Of a stretch of 64,000 nucleotides of DNA, positions 42,841-50,296 are shown piece by piece. Each line of letters opens with the position of its first letter. Within the stretch, counting starts at the first letter, position 1. This DNA comes from Rhodobacteraceae bacterium UBA6796. Lineage in GTDB: Bacteria; Pseudomonadota; Alphaproteobacteria; Rhodobacterales; Rhodobacteraceae. Location of the stretch: positions 377,325-441,324 of the forward strand of contig DKFM01000006.1 of NCBI GenBank assembly GCA_002452815.1, in the 5' to 3' direction. Both the position numbers and the translations under genes were made by a program. The notes under the pieces are model-generated. The model did no database searches and was not told the DNA's origin. It saw only the letters and a list, made by a program, of their open reading frames with translations.

Positions 42841-43177
42841 GGGGTTCTGCCTCCAAGGGATTGTTCTGTTCCAGAAGAATCTAGCGCAATCGCCGACGAT
42901 TTAAAGCCCAAAGCCGCCGGTTGGCGCGCAAAAACCCGCGCATCGGCAATGGCTTGCCGATCTGCCGCACCGCAAACGGAGAAAAGGTGCGGTCTGACCG
43001 ACAGATCAGACCGCGAGGAAAGGGAAGGGGTAGGGATGGATCGCGCAGCGCCACGCGTCGCCGCATCGCGCTGCACACCCTCATGCTGCGCGCTCGGGCG
43101 GGGTTTGGCAAAGCCCAATCTCGCCGGAAAACCGGCGTCGGCGGCATGCCGCCAAATCCACGGGGCGCGCGGCGAAA
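42841..43177. other. intergenic region with a terminator hairpin
   Basis: 337 bases between the lipoprotein gene and the next minus-strand gene. It holds the hairpin at 42989-43014 and presumably the lipoprotein promoter. No coding region is supported. Confidence 0.5.
42980..43014 (-). terminator. terminator of the gene at 43178-43573
   Basis: Perfect 9-bp stem GCGGTCTGA/TCAGACCGC with an 8-base loop, followed on the minus strand by a T-containing run. Confidence 0.65.
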
Positions 43178-43573
43178 TCATGCCCAATCGCCCTCCTCGT
43201 CCTCATCATCCCAGATGAATTCTTCGGGAGCGGCAAAGACTTCGGGGAAGGACGCCTGGGCTTTCTTCAGGTCGATCTTCAGCAAGGCGTCATAGGACGC
43301 CGGATCGAAGGGCTCTTCGGCGGGAACCACCTCTCGGCCGAACAGCCAGCTCAGCCGCCCCGCATCCAGATTGCCGCGTTCGAACGGCTCTTCACCGAAC
43401 TGTGCCCAAAGTGCCGCCATGAACCCGGCATCCGCCCGCTTGTCGGCAGGCGCGCGGTCGCGGAACCGTTCGCGTTTGATGATCTTGGTCGCGCCCTGCT
43501 TGTTGGCGCGCCGAATGACAAATTGAAAATCAGTCCCCGGCAGACGCCCGGGGAATCCACGGTGCTTCAGCAT
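43178..43573 (-). CDS. conserved hypothetical protein
   Basis: Unrecognised 131-residue soluble protein with a basic N-terminal half (RRANKQGATKIIKRERFRDR) and a very acidic C-terminus (WDDEDEEGDW). AAGGAGGG is well placed before the ATG, and codon use is like the neighbours, so it is a real gene. No signal peptide or membrane segment is visible. Confidence 0.7.
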   Translation of the reverse strand: MLKHRGFPGRLPGTDFQFVIRRANKQGATKIIKRERFRDRAPADKRADAGFMAALWAQFGEEPFERGNLDAGRLSWLFGREVVPAEEPFDPASYDALLKIDLKKAQASFPEVFAAPEEFIWDDEDEEGDWA

Positions 43574-43675
43574 CGTGCGCCCTCCTTGGTTAGGGGGCGC
43601 ACGTTATCGCGACCCGGAGCGCTGTGCAAAGCATGCGCTACACAAATACGCTCGCGCGCGTGTTTTGCTCTTGCC

Positions 43676-43990
43676 TCAACCGCGCGTGGGCTGCTGGTCC
43701 GTATCACCGGGATCGCGGCCCTCATTGGGTTCGCGGATCGGAACGCAGGTATATTGACCGGCAACATCGCTTGCGACTGCCGTCTGGCCGGGGCCACACA
43801 GTTCTTCGCAAATCGGCAAGGTGCCGGGATATTGCGCAGAGATGGCCGTATCGCGCGGGCGGCATCCCGCCGTGACGACATCACCGTATTTGTCATAGAT
43901 CGGTTCAGGCATGATCGGCGTAGGGGCAGGTGCTGCGCAGGCAGCGACAATGCCCAATGTCCCGAGGCCGAGTGCAAGGCGAATTCGCAT
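43676..43990 (-). CDS. small cysteine-containing lipoprotein
   Basis: A 104-residue protein with a signal peptide and lipobox-like VAAC (Cys about residue 18), then a Pro-rich spacer and four further cysteines (CRPRD, ICEELC, YTC) that could form disulfides in the periplasm or outer membrane. GGGAGGA precedes the ATG. Function is unknown. Confidence 0.72.
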   Translation of the reverse strand: MRIRLALGLGTLGIVAACAAPAPTPIMPEPIYDKYGDVVTAGCRPRDTAISAQYPGTLPICEELCGPGQTAVASDVAGQYTCVPIREPNEGRDPGDTDQQPTRG

Positions 43991-44173
43991 GGGTCCATCC
44001 TCCCGTTTGGCTTGTTAGCCTCCCTAAGGTAAACCGCCGCGCGATTCTGCGCCATGCGCCATATCAAATCAGAAGAAGTCTTCCCTGCGGGCGACAGCAG
44101 GGTGCAGGTCAGGCCCGGCGCCAAAGCAACCGGATCGGTGTGGGCAGGGCTGACGCCCCGCCCCGCAACCAGA

Positions 44174-44293
44174 TTATTTGTATTTGCCGGTGTAGGTCGG
44201 CTCGACCGAAACCGGAGCAACCGGCTCTTCTTTCGGGGCGCAAGCGGCCACGAAACCAACCAGAGCGATCGCGATAAGAACTTTCTTCGACAT
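44174..44293 (-). CDS. 39-residue lipoprotein
   Basis: A very short gene encoding a Lys-start signal peptide (SKKVLIAIALVGFVAAC) with lipobox VAAC at Cys18 and a 21-residue Pro/Glu/Val-rich mature part ending TGKYK. CAGGAGA is correctly spaced before the ATG. The clear lipoprotein signal and ribosome site support translation. Its role is unknown; it lies in a run of three small minus-strand lipoprotein genes. Confidence 0.72.
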   Translation of the reverse strand: MSKKVLIAIALVGFVAACAPKEEPVAPVSVEPTYTGKYK

Positions 44294-44567
44294 GCTTTTC
44301 TCCTGATCGGCGTAACGCTGAACGGGGCTCTGCCCGCAGTCGTTCGCCCCTGTTTCATTCCATGAGGCAGAGGATTCCCCTCGCAGGTCAGATTACTCTG
44401 CGCCGCAGCGCCACAGAAGGGGGGACGAACGATGTCACAGCGCTGTGGCTGCCGTGCATCGGCGGCTTTCCGCGCATATCCATGCGCGCAAGCGCAAGCC
44501 AGGCCAAGACCAAGGCTGACGCCGGTCTGCGCCCCCTGCCCTTTGCCATGTGCCACGCCCTTGCGCA

Positions 44568-45026
44568 TCAGAACATCTCCCAAATGCAGGCCCCGTCCGT
44601 CACCGAATAGGCCTCGAAATATTGCACCGCCTCGTCGTCGGCCTCCCCGAAGGGCAAAACCCGATCCGACAGGCTGATCACCACCTGCGCGGGCTTCGGT
44701 CCCAGCGCGGGCAGTCGCGGCAGTGCGAAGCTCTCGCAAAGCGCCGCCATATCCTCCAGCGCGACGTCCGGCGCGATCGGGTCCGGCCCGCCGATCTGCG
44801 GCGCCAGGAACCGGAAGCGCAGGGTCAGCCCCTCGGGCCCGCCGGTATCGGTGATCGAATCGATCCAGCGAACCTCCTGCCCCGAAGGCACCGCGATTGG
44901 CGGCACGTCCGGCAGGACAATCGCCCCCCGATCTTGGGCGGAGACGGGCCGGGCAAGCAGGCCAATCCCGAGACTGATCGCAATCAGCCCCGCGATGCCC
45001 CGCACCTGCCCGACCACGCGCCCCAT
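44568..45026 (-). CDS. exported DUF6497-like protein
   Basis: A 152-residue protein with an N-terminal signal peptide (IAGLIAISLGIGLLARPVSA) and a mature part with two cysteines and a conserved-looking VISLSDRVLPFGEADDEAVQ segment, ending DGACIWEMF. I recall this as the DUF6497 type, of unknown function. It starts 10 bp after the pccB stop with GAGGGG upstream, so it is co-transcribed with pccB. Confidence 0.7.
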   Translation of the reverse strand: MGRVVGQVRGIAGLIAISLGIGLLARPVSAQDRGAIVLPDVPPIAVPSGQEVRWIDSITDTGGPEGLTLRFRFLAPQIGGPDPIAPDVALEDMAALCESFALPRLPALGPKPAQVVISLSDRVLPFGEADDEAVQYFEAYSVTDGACIWEMF

Positions 45027-45036
45027 TCCGCGCCCC

Positions 45037-46569
45037 TCAGAGCGGAATGTTGTCGTGCTTTTTCCAGGGGTTCGACAGTTTCTTCGAGCGCAGCGAAGCA
45101 AAGGCACGCGCCACCCGGCGACGGGTCGAATGCGGCATGATCACCTCGTCGATGAAGCCTTTTTCCGCCGCCACGAAGGGGTTGGCGAAGCGGCCCTCGT
45201 AATCCTTGGTGCGCGCCGCGATCTTCTCGGGTTCACCCAGCTCGCTGCGATACAGGATTTCGACCGCGCCCTTGGCGCCCATCACCGCGATTTCCGCCGT
45301 GGGCCAGGCATAGTTGAAATCGCCGCGCAGGTGCTTGGACGCCATAACGTCATAGGCGCCGCCATAGGCCTTGCGGGTGATGACGGTGACTTTCGGCACG
45401 GTCGCCTCGCCATAGGCGAACAGCAGCTTCGCGCCGTGCTTGATGACGCCGCCGTATTCCTGGCCGGTGCCGGGCAGGAAGCCGGGCACGTCAACCAGCG
45501 TCAGGATCGGGATTTCGAACGCATCGCAGAAGCGCACGAAGCGCGCGGCCTTGCGGCTCGAGTCGATGTCCAGACAGCCTGCCAGAACCATCGGCTGGTT
45601 GGCGACCACACCCACCGTCTGGCCTTCCATGCGGATGAAGCCGGTGATGATATTGCCCGCGAAATCCTTCTGGATCTCGAAGAAGTCGCCCTCATCGGCG
45701 ATCTTCGTGATCAGTTCCTTCATGTCGTAGGGCTGGTTCGGGTTCGACGGGATCAGCGTATCGAGGCTTTCCTCGACCCGCGCCACATCGTCGAAGAACG
45801 GCCGGACCGGCGCCTTTTCACGATTCGACAGGGGCAGGAAGTCGATCAGGCGGCGCGTTTCGGCGATCGCCTCGACGTCGTTTTCATAGGCGCCATCCGC
45901 GACCGAGGACTTCCGGGTGTGAGTCGAGGCCCCGCCCAGTTCCTCGGCGGTGACGATTTCATTGGTGACGGTCTTCACCACATCGGGGCCCGTCACAAAC
46001 ATGTAAGACGAATCTTTTACCATGAAGATGAAGTCGGTCATCGCCGGCGAATAGACCGCACCACCGGCGCAGGGGCCCATGATCAGGCTGATCTGCGGCA
46101 CCACGCCCGACGCCATGATGTTGCGCTGGAACACCTCGGCATAGCCCGCAAGGCTGGCCACACCTTCCTGAATGCGCGCGCCGCCGGAATCGTTCATGCC
46201 GATGACCGGCGCGCCGTTCTGCATGGCCATGTCCATGATCTTGCAGATCTTTTGCGCGTGGGTTTCCGACAGCGAACCGCCGAAAACGGTGAAATCCTGG
46301 CTGAAGACATAGACCATGCGGCCGTTCACGGTGCCCCAGCCGGTCACCACGCCGTCGCCCGCCGGGCGCTCGGCCTGCATGCCGAATTCGGTGCAGCGAT
46401 GCGCCACGAACATGTCGAATTCCTCGAACGAGCCCTCGTCGAGCAGCAGCTCGATGCGTTCGCGCGCGGTCAGTTTGCCCTTCTTGTGCTGGGCCTCGAT
46501 ACGGCGCTGACCACCGCCCAGACGGGCCTCGGCGCGGCGCTCTTCGAGCTGATTCAGGATGTCTTTCAT
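45037..46569 (-). CDS. pccB: propionyl-CoA carboxylase, carboxyltransferase subunit
   Basis: Beta subunit that transfers carboxyl from biotin to propionyl-CoA. The 510-residue protein has the two crotonase-fold halves: acyl-CoA site with [14 protein letters not shown] and [16 protein letters not shown] in the first, and [15 protein letters not shown] with [11 protein letters not shown] in the second. The start at 46569 follows GGAGGGG. Together with pccA and mcmA it makes up the propionyl-CoA to succinyl-CoA route. TTTGCAAA-type elements lie about 70-110 bp upstream. Confidence 0.96.
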   Translation of the reverse strand: MKDILNQLEERRAEARLGGGQRRIEAQHKKGKLTARERIELLLDEGSFEEFDMFVAHRCTEFGMQAERPAGDGVVTGWGTVNGRMVYVFSQDFTVFGGSLSETHAQKICKIMDMAMQNGAPVIGMNDSGGARIQEGVASLAGYAEVFQRNIMASGVVPQISLIMGPCAGGAVYSPAMTDFIFMVKDSSYMFVTGPDVVKTVTNEIVTAEELGGASTHTRKSSVADGAYENDVEAIAETRRLIDFLPLSNREKAPVRPFFDDVARVEESLDTLIPSNPNQPYDMKELITKIADEGDFFEIQKDFAGNIITGFIRMEGQTVGVVANQPMVLAGCLDIDSSRKAARFVRFCDAFEIPILTLVDVPGFLPGTGQEYGGVIKHGAKLLFAYGEATVPKVTVITRKAYGGAYDVMASKHLRGDFNYAWPTAEIAVMGAKGAVEILYRSELGEPEKIAARTKDYEGRFANPFVAAEKGFIDEVIMPHSTRRRVARAFASLRSKKLSNPWKKHDNIPL

Positions 46570-46638
46570 GGGGTCCCCTCCGACGGTTTGGCGCACACTA
46601 TACGCGCGCAACAATGTTACAAAGCGGATTTCCGTAAA

Positions 46639-46679
46639 TTTGCAAAATATTGACAGGCGCTGCGCTGCAAATTGCAAAT
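46639..46679. promoter_or_regulatory. candidate PccR-type control region upstream of pccB
   Basis: TTTGCAAA at 46639-46646 plus CTGCAAAT (46665-46672) and TTGCAAAT (46672-46679) lie 70-110 bp before pccB. The short-chain fatty acyl-CoA regulator PccR of R. sphaeroides is known to bind paired TTTGCAAA boxes upstream of pccB. The published 4-base spacing is not reproduced here, and no pccR gene is in this window. Confidence 0.5.
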
Positions 46680-47079
46680 CGGCAAACCAACCTCCGAAAG
46701 CGCATCACCCGTCCGATGGCGGGCTTTAACTGTCCCGGGAAGCAATTCTAGCCCCAAACGGCGGTTTCGGCGACCCAATTCCGGGGCAAAGCCCCGCGCT
46801 GGCCGATGCGCCGCCGCCGGAACCGTTGACGGTCAAAATCCGGACCTGCCCCTATTTCCGGGCGCCCTTCGACATGCCCCATATCTTCCGGATGATGACA
46901 GTGAATTCCATGCGCGCACCTGCCGAGGCCTTCAGATCAGCGGCTGAACCTGAGCAGGATTTTACCGGGGCGATACACGCCTCTCGGAACAGGCCGCGCG
47001 GTCAATGGTCGGCCCGGAAAATCAGCACAGCTGAACAAGCGCGACAATTTGCCCGTTAATATATGTCTTATTGTCACCT
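46680..47079. other. intergenic region between pccB and sqr
   Basis: About 400 bases of the 578-bp divergent gap. It includes a GCGGGGC-type hairpin near 46782 (CCGGGGCAAAGCCCCG) but no supported gene. Confidence 0.5.
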
Positions 47080-47108
47080 TTGGCAGGTCGCCTTGCGCTG
47101 CATACCAT
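47080..47108 (+). promoter_or_regulatory. possible sqr promoter
   Basis: TTGGCA (47080-47085) and TACCAT (47103-47108) are spaced by 17 bases; the -10 is weak. The predicted start would fall within the operator just downstream. Confidence 0.35.
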
Positions 47109-47111
47109 GGT

Positions 47112-47127
47112 ATTCCAAATCGTGAAT
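47112..47127 (+). promoter_or_regulatory. SqrR-type operator upstream of sqr
   Basis: ATTC, 8 bases, GAAT: an exact match to the ATTC-N8-GAAT consensus I recall for SqrR, the sulfide-sensing repressor of R. capsulatus. It lies 21 bp before the sqr start. A perfect palindrome ATACCATGGTAT (47102-47113) abuts it. Confidence 0.6.
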
Positions 47128-47147
47128 GTGATGAGGAGATCAGAACC

Positions 47148-48506
47148 ATGTCCTACCTGAAGGATTTCCGCCCGTCCCGGCGCGGTTTTTTGGGCCTGGC
47201 AGGCGGTGCGGCGGTGCTCAGTCTAGCGGCCCAGAGCCACGCCCAACCCATTTCTACAAAAGCGAAAATCGTCATTCTCGGCGCTGGCGCCGCGGGTGCC
47301 GGGATGGCCAACCGCCTGGTCGAACGGCTGGACGGGGCTGAAATAACCATCGTGGATGGCCGCAAAGACCATTGGTACCAACCCGGTTTCACGCTGATCG
47401 CCTCGGGTTTGAAACCCGCCGCCTATTCGGTTTCGGGCACAGGCGACTGGCTGCCCAAAGGCGTGAACTGGGTCCAGGAGTACGCCGCAAACATCGACCC
47501 CGAGGCGCAGGTCATCACCACTGCGGGCGGTGACAAGCTCCCTTATGACTATCTGATCCTCGCGACCGGGCTCACCCTGGACTGGAACGCGATCGAAGGC
47601 TTTTCACTGGATCAGGTGGGCAGCAACGGGATCGGCGCGGTCTATGCGGGCCCCGACTATGCAGAAGCCACCTGGCGCGCGATGGACGCGTTCACCGCGA
47701 AGGGCGGCGTGGGCCTGTTTGGCCGCCCGGCGACCGAGATGAAATGCGCGGGCGCCCCGCTCAAATACACCTTCATCACCGACGACTATCTGCGCCGCAA
47801 AGGCACGCGCGACGCCTCGCAAGTCATCTATACGGCGCATAACGACACGCTCTTCTCGGTGCCGGTGGTGAATGAGAAGGTCAAACTCCTGTTCAGGGAT
47901 CGCGGTTTTGACACGCGCTGGAACCATGTCCTGACCGGGATCGACGCCGAGGCGCGCACCGCCTATTACCGCATCCCTGAAAGCCGTGTGCTCAATCCTG
48001 ATGGCACCGTTACGGTGACTGGCGCGCGCACCGAAGCCATCGCCTTTGACTTCACCAATGTGATCCCGCCGCAGCGCGCCCCCCAGGTCGTGCGCGACTC
48101 GGGGCTGAGCTGGGCCGACAAATGGGTCGATCAGGGCTGGATCGAGGTCGATCAGGGCAGCCTGCGCCATCTGCGCTATCCCAATGTCTTTGGCGTGGGC
48201 GACATCAACGGCGTGCCCAAGGGCAAGACCGCAGCGAGCGTGAAATGGCAGATCCCCGTGGTCGAGGATCACCTCGTCGCCGACATCGCCGGGCGCGAGG
48301 GCACGGCGGTTTACAACGGCTACACCTCCTGCCCGATGATCACCAAGATCGGGCGCGCGATGCTGGTGGAATTCGACTACAAGAACAACCTCACCCCCTC
48401 CTTCCCCGGGGTGATCGCGCCGCTCGAGGAGCTGTGGATTTCCTGGCTGATGAAGGAAATTGCGCTCAAACCCACCTATAACGCGATGCTGCGCGGCAAG
48501 GCCTGA
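47148..48506 (+). CDS. sqr: sulfide:quinone oxidoreductase with Tat signal
   Basis: Flavoprotein of the SQR family that oxidises sulfide and passes electrons to quinone. The 452-residue protein begins with a twin-arginine signal (PSRRGFLGLAGGAAVLSL), pointing to export of the folded enzyme. FAD-binding motifs are VILGAGAAGAGMA and VFGVGDINGVP. Only two cysteines are present, C200 in EMKCAGAPLKY and C395 in YTSCPMITK, matching the redox pair; the third cysteine of many SQRs is missing. The start follows GAGGAGA. A DUF5368 membrane protein gene follows 10 bp downstream. Confidence 0.88.
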   Translation: MSYLKDFRPSRRGFLGLAGGAAVLSLAAQSHAQPISTKAKIVILGAGAAGAGMANRLVERLDGAEITIVDGRKDHWYQPGFTLIASGLKPAAYSVSGTGDWLPKGVNWVQEYAANIDPEAQVITTAGGDKLPYDYLILATGLTLDWNAIEGFSLDQVGSNGIGAVYAGPDYAEATWRAMDAFTAKGGVGLFGRPATEMKCAGAPLKYTFITDDYLRRKGTRDASQVIYTAHNDTLFSVPVVNEKVKLLFRDRGFDTRWNHVLTGIDAEARTAYYRIPESRVLNPDGTVTVTGARTEAIAFDFTNVIPPQRAPQVVRDSGLSWADKWVDQGWIEVDQGSLRHLRYPNVFGVGDINGVPKGKTAASVKWQIPVVEDHLVADIAGREGTAVYNGYTSCPMITKIGRAMLVEFDYKNNLTPSFPGVIAPLEELWISWLMKEIALKPTYNAMLRGKA

Positions 48507-48516
48507 GGAGAGGATC

Positions 48517-48876
48517 ATGCAACAACTGACGCTGGAAACCCTGATCGCGGTCTTTGAAGAGATCTTCGGGCGGGGCCTGTTCTGGACGATGGTCGCCGTC
48601 GCCGCGGTGGTGACGATCGCCTATCTCTATGTGCTGATCCGCGACCGGCATCTGTCGGCACGCAAATTTCTGGCCGCACAACTTTTCATGCCGGTGGGCG
48701 CCATCGCGGCGGTGCTTTTCGTGCAATGGGTCACCCATTCCGGCCTGTCCGACATAGGCGGGCCGATTGATTGGATCGTCCTGTTGGGCGTGGCGGGAAT
48801 GGGCGCAGTCGGAACTGCGATCCTGGTCTATACCGCGCAGGCGCTTATCGCGGGCAAACCCCGCGACGCCGACTGA
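48517..48876 (+). CDS. DUF5368 membrane protein
   Basis: A 119-residue protein with three or four predicted membrane helices (WTMVAVAAVVTIAYLYVLI, FMPVGAIAAVLFVQWV, WIVLLGVAGMGAVGTAILVY). It matches DUF5368 as I recall it, a family commonly next to SQR genes in Rhodobacteraceae. GAGGAGAGG precedes the ATG, 10 bp after sqr, so the two form an operon. A membrane anchor or quinone-access partner for SQR is a reasonable guess only. Confidence 0.78.
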   Translation: MQQLTLETLIAVFEEIFGRGLFWTMVAVAAVVTIAYLYVLIRDRHLSARKFLAAQLFMPVGAIAAVLFVQWVTHSGLSDIGGPIDWIVLLGVAGMGAVGTAILVYTAQALIAGKPRDAD

Positions 48877-48896
48877 ACCGATTGCAAGACTGTCCG

Positions 48897-48934
48897 GGAA
48901 ACGGCGGGCCGCCCCCACTCAGCCCGTCGTTTCC
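48897..48934. terminator. bidirectional terminator between DUF5368 and the secretion operon
   Basis: GGAAACGGCGGGC (48897-48909) pairs with GCCCGTCGTTTCC (48922-48934) with one G-T pair, between convergent transcripts. Confidence 0.7.
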
Positions 48935-48957
48935 GTTGCGCCGTCGTCCGCCCTGCG

Positions 48958-50286
48958 TCATTGCTCGCGGAAGGCGCGCGACATGCTGTCGATGACCGGC
49001 TTGGCGATATACTGCGCGAAGCTGCGGGTTTCGGTGCGGATCATGATTTCCACCGGCATCCCGGGCTTGGGCGTGAAATGCCGCACCCGGCGCAACTCGT
49101 CGCGGGTCAAGGAGGCGCGCACGACATAGGCCTCGCGTCCCGAGGCCGGCTCGCCGGTCGCCACCGCATCCGCCGAGACATAATCCACCCGCCCCGACAG
49201 CACCGGCGTCGTGCGCTGGTTCAAACCGTTGAGCTTGATCGTGGCCTCCTGCCCAACCTGAACACTGTCGATATCCGAGCGCGAAATCAGCGTTTCCACG
49301 ATCAGCGGCGCATCCGCGGGCAGGATTTCGGCCACCGCGCGCCCCGGTTCGATCACCCCGCCCGCGGTATGATAGTAAAGCCGCACGACCGTCCCGGCGA
49401 CCGGCGCCAGCAGTTCGGTGCGCGACAAGACGTTTTCCGCCTTGTTCAGTTGTTCACGCACGCTTTCCAGTTCGGCCTGTATCCCCTGCAATTCGCTCAG
49501 CGCCGCTTGCCGGTGTTCATCCAGCGTGCGCTCGATCTGGGTCTGATAGCGTGCGCGCATGCTGTCGATCTCCTGCACCTCGGCCTCCAGTCGCGCGCCC
49601 TGCCCCTGCGCATCCAGCAGCGCCCGGCGCAGCGCCGAAATCGTGTCGCGCGAGACGATGCCCTTGTCGAGCAGACCCTGCTTGTTGCCCAGCTCCTCGG
49701 ACAGGATCGCGGCCTGCGCGGCCAGTGACTGACGCTGCAGCGCATAGCCCTGCCTGCGCGCCTCTAGCGCCTCGATGTTGCGGCCGATCAGCGCCAGATC
49801 ATTGGCAAGGGCCGAGCGCGCGACCTCGAACCCCTTGCGCTGACCTTCCATGATCGACGCGATTTCCAGATCGGCGGCCTTATCGGTCAGGCTGGCGGGA
49901 AACAGCAACCTGTCGGCGCCCCGATGTTCGGCCAGAAGCCGCGCCTCGGTCGCCTCCAGCCGCGCGCGGCGCACGTCCAGCTCGCGTTTGGTGGCGCTGG
50001 CAAGGGTACCATCCAGCCGCACGATCGGTTGCCCTGAATCGACCGTTTCGCCTTCGCGAACCAGGATTTCGGCGATGATCCCGCCTTCCAGATGCTGCAT
50101 CACCTTGTTCTGGCCGGTGGCGACAAAACTGCCCTGCGCCATCACCGCCGCCGCCAGAGGGGCGCGGAACGCCCAGATGCCGAACCCGCCAAAGGCCAGA
50201 ACCATCAGCGCAAACCCCAGGACCGCATGGCCCCACACGCGGCGCGGGACATCGGCATACCATTCCACCGGATCGACCGTTGTCAT
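48958..50286 (-). CDS. type I secretion membrane fusion (adaptor) protein, HlyD family
   Basis: Periplasmic adaptor that links the inner-membrane ABC exporter to a TolC-like outer-membrane channel. The 442-residue protein has an N-terminal membrane helix (VLGFALMVLAFGGFGIWAF), the lipoyl/barrel start QGSFVATGQNKVMQHLEGGI with VREGETVDSGQPIVRLD, a long coiled-coil hairpin (about 85-275) and a C-terminal barrel. It begins 10 bp after the ABC gene and is last in the four-gene operon. No TolC gene is in the window. Confidence 0.93.
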   Translation of the reverse strand: MTTVDPVEWYADVPRRVWGHAVLGFALMVLAFGGFGIWAFRAPLAAAVMAQGSFVATGQNKVMQHLEGGIIAEILVREGETVDSGQPIVRLDGTLASATKRELDVRRARLEATEARLLAEHRGADRLLFPASLTDKAADLEIASIMEGQRKGFEVARSALANDLALIGRNIEALEARRQGYALQRQSLAAQAAILSEELGNKQGLLDKGIVSRDTISALRRALLDAQGQGARLEAEVQEIDSMRARYQTQIERTLDEHRQAALSELQGIQAELESVREQLNKAENVLSRTELLAPVAGTVVRLYYHTAGGVIEPGRAVAEILPADAPLIVETLISRSDIDSVQVGQEATIKLNGLNQRTTPVLSGRVDYVSADAVATGEPASGREAYVVRASLTRDELRRVRHFTPKPGMPVEIMIRTETRSFAQYIAKPVIDSMSRAFREQ

Positions 50287-50296
50287 CACCCGCCCC

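Noticed and set aside
42841-43177. Coding frames of 64-89 codons on both strands.
   Set aside because: No consistent start, ribosome site or domain; the region holds a terminator hairpin.
46672-46947. A 91-codon open frame in the pccB-sqr gap.
   Set aside because: No ribosome site, overlaps the predicted pccB control boxes, and the product is not protein-like.
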